5,730 nt of DNA from Xanthobacteraceae bacterium (lineage in GTDB: Bacteria; Pseudomonadota; Alphaproteobacteria; Rhizobiales; Xanthobacteraceae), in the NCBI GenBank assembly GCA_030037185.1, contig JASHRR010000906.1:1-5730 (forward strand). Reading direction: 5' to 3'. Every line of letters starts with the position of its first letter. Position 1 is the first letter of the stretch. Made by a program: the position numbers and the translations under genes. Shown here in pieces: positions 1 to 5,547 of this stretch. Below the pieces are notes generated by a model that saw only the letters and a list, made by a program, of their open reading frames with translations, was not told the DNA's origin and did no database searches.

Positions 1-264
1 CGGCTGCCGAGCAGGAGCGGCCCCCGGTCGCGGCGCCAGAGCGCCGACGAGCTGCACCGGGCACCGGGCTGTGAACCGCTGTGACGGCCCCGGCACCGGC
101 CGTAGCACCGGCGGAAGAAACATGCCGGCGGCTCGCACAACTCCACCGGCCGCCGGACGGTAGAGCGGTCCCTGAAAGCCAAGCCGCCGGCCTGCTGGGT
201 GCCGGTTTCTTATCGGCTCTATCGGCTGCGGTGGAGGCTGCTGCAGGCTTTTTATAGCAACTGA

Positions 265-537
265 TCGCTGGACAGCCGCCGTTGCGCCGGCTTGCTCTAC
301 AAGGCTGAGCTGTTCTCTACGAAGCGGCGGCGACAGCGCGAAGTGTTGCGACGGCAGATGCTGGCCGGCAATCCATCTGACAAGCTGCAGCCGCGACTGG
401 AGCGGCCAAAAGGAATGAACCGCGCCTACTTTGTGCGGCAACAGATTCAGCACGGCAAGGCATGCCGCCGGCTCCGGCACGGCAGCGCAAAGGAGCAGCT
501 GCGGCACCTGCTGACCGGTCGCGGCAAAGGCTGCTGA
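265..537 (+). pseudogene. Possible basic-protein remnant, unknown family
   Basis: The frame is open for 90 codons after the TGA at 262-264 and ends at TGA 535-537. A TTG at 292 would give an 81-residue, very arginine/lysine-rich product (it includes KRRRQREVLRRQMLAG and MNRAYFVRQQIQHGKACRR). Third codon positions are mostly G or C and second positions are not, which supports past or present coding on this strand. No Shine-Dalgarno stands out before the TTG. The same frame upstream also looks coding-like but carries several stops, so the likeliest reading is the 3' remnant of a decayed gene. I do not recognise the family. It could instead be chance openness in GC-rich DNA. Confidence 0.25.
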
Positions 538-630
538 TATGCAGACATCGGTTGGCCGACGCTAGGTAGCTGGTATTTGCTAGGCACCGTCGCCGCTGAC
601 TCGAGCCTGTGAAGCGGTGGGGACGTCCGA

Positions 631-694
631 GGGGTCTTTTTGGGACGCTATCGGGGTTTGTCCGCAAGACCCCCGGCTTCTCTCCCAGGGGTCT
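631..694. repeat. Three alternating GGGGTCT/AGACCCC arms beyond the porin stop
   Basis: GGGGTCT occurs at 631-637 and 688-694 and its complement AGACCCC at 667-673. The middle arm can pair with either outer arm, giving two mutually exclusive 7-bp stems. In the porin transcript this lies 25-88 nt past the stop codon and could form the 3' hairpin of the mRNA. No U-run follows the promoter-proximal stem, so a classical intrinsic terminator is not supported. Confidence 0.4.
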
Positions 695-718
695 GCCATC
701 GCGTTTGGAGCGACAAAA

Positions 719-2488
719 TCAGTATAGGAAGTTGCGCTGGATGCGGAACAACACGCTGTAAATATCCTGGTTGTCGATCGTGTAAAGGCCTCCCGGCCGG
801 CCGGTGGCGTTCTGTTGGAAGGGCGAACCAAACGAATTGAGACTGGCCATACCGGCAAACGCCGTATTGAGGCGCACCCACCCCACATCGAAACCGACAT
901 CCAGGTCCGGCACCGGATTCCACATGGTCCGGGTGCCCAACTGCCACCAGCTGGAATTGGGATTGCAGTTCGTGACGTTGCCTTTGAACTGGCTTTGCCC
1001 GCTGCCGGGGGTATTGAAACCCGGGGTGTTGGTATTCTGGAACACGGCATTAAGGCCAGCACTAAACCCTACCGGCTCATTCGGGACGCCGCAAATCTGA
1101 GCGATTGCTCCACTGCCGAAGTCGGTTCCCAGTGCGCCGCCGTAAATGGAGGTCCTCCACTGCGGAGTCCAGACGTGCTCGAAGTAGGCGACAGCGCTCC
1201 AGTTATGCGTGAGATAGACCGGGGTGTTGGTGTTGAAGATGCCATCGACCAGATAGCTCATCCCCATATTGTTGCCAGAACCGTAGATTGCGTAGGGGCC
1301 CCAATTGGTTGTGTTGTAGCCGATGGCGCCCACGCTGTAGACCCCCTGCGCGCCGATGCTGTCGCCCGCCAGGCCGAAGGGATTGACGACAGTGAACCCC
1401 ACGGAGGAGGCCCACCCATAGACGTCGGCCGGATGACCGCTCAGCGAATTGGCGTTGGGTGACACCGGAGTGTTCGCCGGGAAGTAGGGGGGAGACGAAT
1501 TCGGCGAACTGTTAGTCGACGCGCAAAGTGCTGTAGCTACTCCTCCTGCTGTTCCCTCGGCGCTCGGCGACTCGCAGTTGTAACCCGAGCCGTAATAGCC
1601 GCCGCTGGCGTTATGCACCGCGAAGGAGGCCCCGACAAACCCCCAGTTCTGATCAAGGCGGACGTTGAAGACGGGATCGAACATCTGCTGGCCCTTGTTG
1701 TCCGGCCATACAGTGTCGAGGCCGAACGCCGTGGTCACGTCGCTATTACCGATCGGCGTGCTTCCGCCGGCGAGGTTGACGGTGGACCGTCCGCGGCCGC
1801 CGGTGCCAAAGCCACCATCCTCGAGCGAAACGCTCGCTGAAAAGCCGCCGCCGAATTGCCACGTATAGGCAATGCCGGTGATGCCGACGGCGCCCGTGTC
1901 GCCGCTAAAGCGCTGGGTGGCGATCGAATAAGCGCCGGGGTTGACCATGTCGAAGAACGACCGGATGCGGCCCGCCGTGAAGCCCGCGAACTGCAGGAAG
2001 GCGCGGTCCATGTACACGGTGGTCTGGCCATAGCTCTGGGTCGGGCCAAGAGGTGCGGTGGTGGCGCCGCCGCCGTTGCCGCCCGCCTGGGTCTGAACGC
2101 TCGCACCGACGTCGATGTAGGAGCGCAGCGTGCCGTACTCCGTCTGCTGGCGCATATCGAAGCTGACTGCGCCACGCGTCTGGAAGTTGAACATGTTGGT
2201 GGTGCGATCGAGCGCGCCGCCGAAGTCGCCTGTGCCCGGTTGGGCGGCGCTGCCGCCAACAAATCCGCCGCCGCCGCCAGCGCCATAGGCCATCTGCAGT
2301 CTGGCGAAGGCGCCGATCTTGATGCAGGTGTCGGTTCCGGGGACGTACCAGAACCCAGCCCCGTAGAGGCTGCACGCTTTCACATATTCGACTGGCTGTG
2401 CCTTCGTCGGCAGATCAGCCGCCTGCGCGCCGGCCACCGTAAAGATACCCGCCGCCGACCCCAATAGAACGCGGTTCACTCGACCCAT
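719..2488 (-). CDS. Outer-membrane porin, Porin_2 family
   Basis: This predicts a 589-residue outer-membrane beta-barrel that would form a diffusion channel for small hydrophilic solutes. The signal peptide is clear: a basic start (MGRVNR), a hydrophobic core, and cleavage after AQA at residue 23. The mature chain opens ADLPTKAQPVEYVK, then SLYGAGFWYVPGTDTCIKIG, the N-terminal hallmark of rhizobial and Brucella-type Porin_2 proteins. The body is rich in Gly, Asn, Ser and aromatic residues in alternating beta-strand patterns, with long Gly/Ser/Asn loops (around KGQQ-MFDP and the NCESPSAEGTAGG segment). It ends RIQRNFLY; a terminal aromatic residue fits outer-membrane insertion. An ATG 42 bases further out (2530) is open in frame, but GAGGGAGGG lies 4 nt before the ATG at 2488 and the signal peptide fits only that start. 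It seems monocistronic. Rhizobia usually carry many paralogues, so no symbol is given. Confidence 0.95.
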   Translation of the reverse strand: MGRVNRVLLGSAAGIFTVAGAQAADLPTKAQPVEYVKACSLYGAGFWYVPGTDTCIKIGAFARLQMAYGAGGGGGFVGGSAAQPGTGDFGGALDRTTNMFNFQTRGAVSFDMRQQTEYGTLRSYIDVGASVQTQAGGNGGGATTAPLGPTQSYGQTTVYMDRAFLQFAGFTAGRIRSFFDMVNPGAYSIATQRFSGDTGAVGITGIAYTWQFGGGFSASVSLEDGGFGTGGRGRSTVNLAGGSTPIGNSDVTTAFGLDTVWPDNKGQQMFDPVFNVRLDQNWGFVGASFAVHNASGGYYGSGYNCESPSAEGTAGGVATALCASTNSSPNSSPPYFPANTPVSPNANSLSGHPADVYGWASSVGFTVVNPFGLAGDSIGAQGVYSVGAIGYNTTNWGPYAIYGSGNNMGMSYLVDGIFNTNTPVYLTHNWSAVAYFEHVWTPQWRTSIYGGALGTDFGSGAIAQICGVPNEPVGFSAGLNAVFQNTNTPGFNTPGSGQSQFKGNVTNCNPNSSWWQLGTRTMWNPVPDLDVGFDVGWVRLNTAFAGMASLNSFGSPFQQNATGRPGGLYTIDNQDIYSVLFRIQRNFLY

Positions 2489-2492
2489 AGCA

Positions 2493-2501
2493 CCCTCCCT
2501 C
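2493..2501 (-). promoter_or_regulatory. Porin ribosome binding site
   Basis: The minus strand reads GAGGGAGGG followed by TGCT and then ATG at 2488. This purine-rich run decides the start in favour of 2488 over the upstream ATG at 2530, which has no comparable run before it. Confidence 0.75.
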
Positions 2502-2504
2502 TCA

Positions 2505-2522
2505 CTGTTCCCCGTGGAACAG
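2505..2522 (-). promoter_or_regulatory. Perfect 7-bp hairpin in the porin leader
   Basis: CTGTTCC (2505-2511) and GGAACAG (2516-2522) are exact reverse complements around a 4-base loop. In the porin mRNA the stem sits directly upstream of the Shine-Dalgarno, with its 3' arm ending 16 nt before the ATG. It could stabilise the 5' end, tune ribosome access, or be a dyad operator at the DNA level. The sequence alone cannot decide among these. Confidence 0.5.
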
Positions 2523-2699
2523 ACATCCATATAAACAAACGAATTATTTTATCTGAAAACGTAGTTATACATATATAGATAACGCAGTTATAAGAAGTTA
2601 ATACATGCAGCAGCCCTGAGCAACAGCTCGTTGCCAGGAGCATTTTTTTTCTTTGCCCGTGTTGTAGGAAAATCACATTCTTGAGGAGATTAGGATCAG

Positions 2700-2737
2700 C
2701 CGAAACACGTTCGGTTACACGTTAAATCTCTTATAAT
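2700..2737 (+). promoter_or_regulatory. Candidate regulated promoter of the multi-finger gene
   Basis: A perfect TATAAT lies at 2732-2737. Seventeen bases upstream the hexamer (2709-2714) is GTTCGG, a poor -35 match. It lies inside the palindrome CCGAA-ACACG-TTCGG (2700-2714) and between two exact ACACGTT copies (2705-2711 and 2717-2723) with a 12-bp period. A good -10 with a weak -35 covered by repeats fits an activator-dependent or repressed promoter. If used, the leader to the ATG at 2920 would be about 175 nt. Confidence 0.35.
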
Positions 2738-2795
2738 CTTCGCAACCTCAGCTTGCTGGATAAAACTCAGTCACTCCGCTGATAATTTATTCATA

Positions 2796-2810
2796 CCTTA
2801 ATATTTAAGG
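2796..2810. repeat. Perfect palindrome CCTTAA-TAT-TTAAGG
   Basis: A 6-bp arm on each side of a 3-base centre gives a symmetric operator-like site between the TATAAT and the start of the multi-finger gene. It is A/T-rich, so some chance occurrence is expected; no known regulator is assigned. Confidence 0.4.
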
Positions 2811-2919
2811 CTCAATAGACATGTGTTAATCTAGTTATATCGCATCCGGTCGGCACCGTGCGCGGAAGCCGCAAGCGGGAACGTCAAAGCGCTGCTCTAC
2901 TGGGGGTGACGGAAATACG

Positions 2920-4038
2920 ATGGGACGTGGAATGCTTTCAAAAATCGAATGTCCAAGGTGCGGCGGAGATAGTGCCAATTTCGTTCATGGTGTGTGTCGG
3001 GCTTGCTATATGCGCGACTACCATCAAAGACGTTCCGCTGCGGCCGTCACACAATGTCCAAGGTGCGGTGTAGCCAGCGCCAATTTCGTTCAAGGTGTGT
3101 GTCGGGTTTGCTATATGCGCGACTACCATCAAAGACGTTCCGCTGCGCCTGCCATGGATAAGCAACGGGTGTTCGAAACCCCCGCGTTTATCGACGACAG
3201 CGACGACATGCGCGACGGTGAGCGCCAACGCCAGCTTTGCCGCCAATGCGGAGAGTCGGCCGTATATGCTCGCGGCCGTTGCCAAAATTGCTACAAACGG
3301 GACCGTCAGTGTCGTCTACGCCAGCGCCGTTGCGTCGAATGCGGAGAGCTGGGCATATACGCGCGCAGCCTTTGCCAAAATTGCTACATGCGGGACCGTC
3401 GGCGCCAGCAGCGGATGAAGCTTCACACCTGTATGGTTTGCGCCGTCTCGTTTCAGTCTGCCAGACGCGATGCGCTCTATTGCTCTGCCGGTTGTCGCCA
3501 GAAGGCGCATCGGGTCGGCAAGGCGCGGCTTTTTCGCAAGACCGCCCATGCAGGCGCGCGGGGTGCGGCCACCGAAACGCACGCAACCCTTGCGGCTCGT
3601 ATCGGAGTCCAAGCTCACGCCGTCGCCGATTTCGACCGCAGGCTGGGCCAAATCAATTCTACCATCGAGGAAGCGGCCAAGCGCGGTCGCATCAAGGCGG
3701 TATTCTCGGCGATTGATGGCCAGCGCGAGGCCCGCCAAGCGCTCGCTGGCGGGCATCGGAAGGCCTCAACCTTGGCCGATCTCAAACCCAAGCGCGCCAC
3801 TTTGGGCGCCAAGGGACGGCAAATCGAGGCCGAGGCGGCTCCTATCCGCGATGTCGCCGAGCCGATCGGCGCCGAGACACACAGCGAGTTGGCACTTCGA
3901 TGGCTTCTCGCGCTCATCATGTTGTGGTGTGATCCGCCTGCCAGAGCCCACACGGCAGCGGCGTCGGCACGAAATCGACCGCAGAACGACGTCCCGCTAC
4001 CCAACATCATCGCCGATGTCCTGCGGGTCGCGGACTGA
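2920..4038 (+). CDS. Multi-zinc-ribbon protein with coiled-coil C-terminal module
   Basis: This 372-residue protein is of unknown function. Four similar cysteine units come first: C11/C14/C26/C29, C46/C49/C61/C64, C107/C110/C121/C124 and C138/C141/C152/C155. Each has the form CxxCG-x(7-10)-CxxCYxRD with basic residues after it, and each could bind one zinc ion. A fifth, different finger follows (C171, C174, C188, C192, ending YCSAGCRQKAHR), a type I know from many rhizobial hypothetical proteins. Residues about 230-312 are charged and helical, probably coiled coil, followed by a short hydrophobic stretch (ALRWLLALIMLW, 325-336) and CDPPARAHTAAASAR. From memory, related rhizobial proteins continue here as a full membrane segment; in this copy Pro, Arg and His interrupt it. 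The zinc units and basic flanks suggest nucleic-acid or protein binding. The start is uncertain: ATG 2920 has no strong Shine-Dalgarno, and ATG 2932 is an alternative that loses only four residues. Whether the gene is functional or decaying is open. Confidence 0.75.
   Translation: MGRGMLSKIECPRCGGDSANFVHGVCRACYMRDYHQRRSAAAVTQCPRCGVASANFVQGVCRVCYMRDYHQRRSAAPAMDKQRVFETPAFIDDSDDMRDGERQRQLCRQCGESAVYARGRCQNCYKRDRQCRLRQRRCVECGELGIYARSLCQNCYMRDRRRQQRMKLHTCMVCAVSFQSARRDALYCSAGCRQKAHRVGKARLFRKTAHAGARGAATETHATLAARIGVQAHAVADFDRRLGQINSTIEEAAKRGRIKAVFSAIDGQREARQALAGGHRKASTLADLKPKRATLGAKGRQIEAEAAPIRDVAEPIGAETHSELALRWLLALIMLWCDPPARAHTAAASARNRPQNDVPLPNIIADVLRVAD
2948..3147 (+). repeat. 105-bp tandem duplication encoding zinc units 1 and 2
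   Basis: Bases 2948-3042 and 3053-3147 align without gaps with 7 differences in 95 (about 93% identity), at a period of exactly 105 bp (35 codons). Five of the seven differences cluster just after the first CxxC, in the loop between the cysteine pairs. The cysteine codons and the CYMRDYHQRR segment are identical. This indicates a recent in-frame duplication. Confidence 0.9.
3245..3400 (+). repeat. 93-bp tandem duplication encoding zinc units 3 and 4
   Basis: Bases 3245-3307 and 3338-3400 match at about 53 of 63 positions with a period of exactly 93 bp (31 codons). They share the blocks AATGCGGAGAG, TTGCCAAAATTGCTACA (with its first base differing in phase) and CGGGACCGTC. It is an older duplication than the 105-bp one and has a different period, so the array grew in at least two steps. 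Confidence 0.8.
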
Positions 4039-4044
4039 CCGCGA
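4028..4044 (+). promoter_or_regulatory. Hairpin enclosing the stop codon of the multi-finger gene
   Basis: TCGCGG (4028-4033) and CCGCGA (4039-4044) form a perfect 6-bp G/C-rich stem whose 5-base loop ACTGA contains the TGA stop. No T-run follows, so it is not an intrinsic terminator. It might slow read-through into the next gene or be chance in GC-rich DNA. Confidence 0.35.
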
Positions 4045-4078
4045 GTCTCTGAATTTCAGAAGTAAAGCGCTCGGCCTC

Positions 4079-4084
4079 GGAGAG
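4079..4084 (+). promoter_or_regulatory. Ribosome binding site of the small downstream gene
   Basis: GGAGAG lies 7 nt before the ATG at 4092. This supports ATG 4092 rather than the in-frame TTG at 4086, which would sit only 1 nt after it. Confidence 0.7.
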
Positions 4085-4091
4085 CTTGCCG

Positions 4092-4409
4092 ATGAGCAAA
4101 CTGCATCCAAGCACGAAGGTGTTCGGCGTCATGGATCGTTATCGCGACGTGGCTTGGCTGTCTCGCGGCATGGACAACAGCGAGGAGCCGAGCAGGACAC
4201 GAAAGGCCGAGGAAATGAAAAGGGCCTTGGCCGGGTTCCGCGACTATCTCGCGAGGCATCTGACCGAGCCCGAGTACGTCGCGATCCCTGAAGTAGTAGG
4301 CCTGCCCCAACGTGGCCGACGGGTTCAGTGGGCGGAATTGCGGCTGATGGCGGACAACTTCGAGGAGTGGCTGCGCCAGCGCAGGCTGAATGACTGCGCA
4401 TTCCGCTGA
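4092..4409 (+). CDS. Small hypothetical protein, 105 residues
   Basis: I do not recognise this protein. It starts MSKLHPSTKVFGVMDRYRDV, is rich in charged residues (EEPSRTRKAEEMKRALAGF, then a segment ending EEWLRQRR), and appears mostly helical and soluble. There is no signal peptide, membrane segment or cysteine motif. The good Shine-Dalgarno (GGAGAG, 7 nt spacing) and the balanced acidic/basic composition argue that this is the true coding strand, although two minus-strand frames are also open here. The gap to the multi-finger gene upstream is 53 nt on the same strand, with no terminator seen, so co-transcription is likely. A functional partnership with the finger protein is only an inference from position. 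Confidence 0.65.
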   Translation: MSKLHPSTKVFGVMDRYRDVAWLSRGMDNSEEPSRTRKAEEMKRALAGFRDYLARHLTEPEYVAIPEVVGLPQRGRRVQWAELRLMADNFEEWLRQRRLNDCAFR

Positions 4410-4685
4410 TGGCGCCCGATCGTTCCAGCGTGTGGTCGTGCTCAGCGCCATTCATGTGCGAGGTGACGATTTCGGCCGGCGGGTCTGTCGTCGGTAGTTT
4501 GATGATTTCAGCCTTGTATTGCTTGAACGCCTAAATAATTGCCGCCGGCGGTGCCGTGGGAGCGTCAAGCACCAGGTCGCGGTGATCTACGGCGACATGC
4601 ACGCTGCCGCGCGGCAGGACGCAAAGCCTCAGCCGCCGTCATATGGTTAGCCTCCAGCCGGGCTTTGCCTTCGGTTGAGGAGAGG
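4410..4685. other. Gene-free stretch with decayed minus-strand coding trace
   Basis: No intact gene is visible. On the minus strand a protein-like segment (AFKQYKAEIIKLPTTDPPAE and on through EIVTSHMNGAEHDHTLERSG) runs from about 4530 down to 4410. It is preceded in frame by a TAG (4531-4533), and before that by a further open 34-codon stretch ending LDAPTAPPAAII. This resembles an interrupted gene whose TAG may have been a sense codon. I cannot name a family. The overlapping plus-strand frames look less protein-like. Confidence 0.3.
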
Positions 4686-5455
4686 CTACGGGCGGCGAGT
4701 CGGGAGCATGCTTCGGCTGCGCGGCATTGACTGAAATTGGGCTCGCGCGGCTTGGAAGATGGAGGCTTCGGTAGGTTGCGAGGTAGATTCTCGCGCCAAC
4801 GTAATCTGTATGATTGGCTTGTTGTTCCTCCATTCGCCCCATAGGCTCCCCTCGATCTCAGCCAGCTGCTTAGCCAGCTCGGCGGATTGCATTTCCGCCA
4901 CCTCCCGTGAAGCAAAGATCTGACGGATATCAGACGGCAGCTAATTGCCGATCGAGGCCTCGTTCGCATCCTTGACGTTTTCGGCGGCTAGGGCTGCCTT
5001 GTGCGCATCTTTGTGTCACGCCGATTCGCTTTGCGATCGAAAAATAGCAGCTTCCGGTTGGCTGCCCTTCGATTGTGGAACCTCAGGGTCATTTTCGGGA
5101 TTCGCTTTGGTCAGCTCGTCGGCATTGTCATCTGCCCAAATCCTGTGCCGTTTCATTCGGGAGTTTTCGCTTTAGTTCGATATCATTGAGCGGCTTAGCG
5201 TCGTACCGGGTATTCTGCGGCCTTTCGTCCCAACGGCTTTGGGGGCGAAGGTCGAATACACGCCCACCTCATAGGTTACCGGGGTCGCAGCGGGCAACGC
5301 CCTGACCACGCGTCCAGCCGGAATCAATCACCTCCCTGAGATCATCATTGTTGACAAATGTCTTGTCAGCCTCAACCACCGACGTTGGACACCACTTCTC
5401 GATCGAACGGAATAGCGCGGGACCGGAAATTGAAACGCTCAAGAATTGGTATCTA
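4686..5455 (-). pseudogene. DUF3631 protein, C-terminal half, frameshifted and IS-truncated
   Basis: DUF3631 (PF12307) is an ATPase-like domain found with phage- and plasmid-type primase/helicase proteins. Joining minus-strand frames recovers the family order. From about 5439: SISGPALFRSIEKWCPTS, NNDDLREVIDSGWTRGQG and VARCDP. After a shift near 5280: VTYEVGVYSTFAPKAVGTKG and RRIPGTTLSRS. After a shift near 5186: NDIELKRKLPNETAQD. After a shift near 5139: WADDNADELTKANPE. Then a TGA follows ESA, then HKAALAAENVKDANEASIG, a TAG, and LPSDIRQIFASREVAEMQ with SAELAKQLAEIEGSLWGEW. The Walker B-like stretch, normally LLIDEADTF, reads SVVEADKTF, so its first acidic residue is lost. About 20 residues before WADDNADEL also appear deleted. 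Similarity fades near 4797; the open frame runs on to TAG at 4686. The N-terminal half is absent because an IS630-like element abuts the gene. The product is certainly non-functional. Family assignment is from memory of its motifs. Confidence 0.85.
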
Positions 5456-5515
5456 CAGCATGTCCCTGCCGGAGTGAATCGGAATTCCCAAGACGCAGAA
5501 GTTAGGGGAGTCTAA

Positions 5516-5547
5516 CGCATTGATTCGCAGGGAAATTAGCCAATGCG
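5516..5547 (+). promoter_or_regulatory. Stem that would sequester the transposase start codon
   Basis: CGCATTG (5516-5522) is the exact reverse complement of CAATGCG (5541-5547), and the second arm contains the ATG of the transposase. The 18-base loop carries the AGGGA Shine-Dalgarno. Such start-codon stems are a known way for insertion sequences to limit transposase translation from read-through transcripts; its use here is inferred. Confidence 0.45.

Larger units (their letters stand above)
1..718. other. Region without a confident gene; coding-like remnants
   Basis: I find no intact recognisable gene in these 718 bases. The plus-strand frame in phase with base 1 shows strong third-position G/C over roughly 85-537, as a real gene in GC-rich DNA would, but stops interrupt it at 82-84, 103-105 and 262-264. 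A minus-strand frame is open from 561 to the left edge (about 187 codons, last stop at 562-564). Its codon-position bias is what one expects from the antisense of the plus frame, so I do not call it. The stretch 538-630 shows nothing I can name. Bases 631-694 hold inverted repeats beyond the porin stop, listed separately. The region may be a decayed gene; its identity is unknown. Confidence 0.5.
2489..2919. other. AT-rich divergent intergenic region
   Basis: These 431 bases separate the porin (leftward) from the multi-finger gene (rightward). They are much richer in A/T than the flanks, especially 2523-2610 and 2700-2850. They should hold the promoters of both genes. For the porin, several TATA-like hexamers lie at 2565-2600 on the minus strand but none has a convincing -35 partner. 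GTAGTTATA (2561-2569) and GCAGTTATA (2584-2592) form a near-direct repeat 23 bp apart in the likely porin promoter. A T8 run lies at 2643-2650 (A8 on the porin strand). The short open frames here look like chance. Confidence 0.6.

Noticed and set aside
1..561. 187-codon minus-strand frame open to the left edge
   Set aside because: Its codon-position G/C pattern is the mirror of the plus frame, and the product (Pro/Ala/Arg-rich) resembles antisense translation; no start signal seen.
815..1462. 215-codon plus-strand open frame antisense to the porin
   Set aside because: It lies wholly within a confident porin, has no Shine-Dalgarno or protein-like domain, and reflects codon bias of the porin strand.
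1856..2467. 203-codon plus-strand open frame
   Set aside because: Antisense shadow of the porin N-terminal region, which has a signal peptide and clear family motifs.
2620..2650. GCAAC/GTTGC stem followed by T8, as a plus-strand terminator
   Set aside because: The stem is only 5 bp, the T-run begins 8 nt after it, and no plus-strand gene lies upstream to be terminated.
2476..2676. Small minus-strand frame upstream of the porin
   Set aside because: It lies in the AT-rich promoter/leader region, overlaps the porin start in another frame and lacks a ribosome site.
2858..3073. 71-codon plus-strand frame overlapping the multi-finger start
   Set aside because: It is a frame-shifted copy of the duplicated finger DNA, without cysteine pairs or its own signals.
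3160..3185. GTTCGAAAC resembling a tRNA T-arm
   Set aside because: It is inside the multi-finger coding region and no acceptor or anticodon arms can be built around it.
3470..4291. 273-codon plus-strand frame across two genes
   Set aside because: It is out of frame with both better-supported genes and reads as Ser/Arg/Pro-rich shadow sequence.
4129..4455. Minus-strand frame antisense to the small gene
   Set aside because: Its portion below 4410 opposes a gene with a good Shine-Dalgarno; only the part above 4410 looks protein-like and is reported as a remnant.
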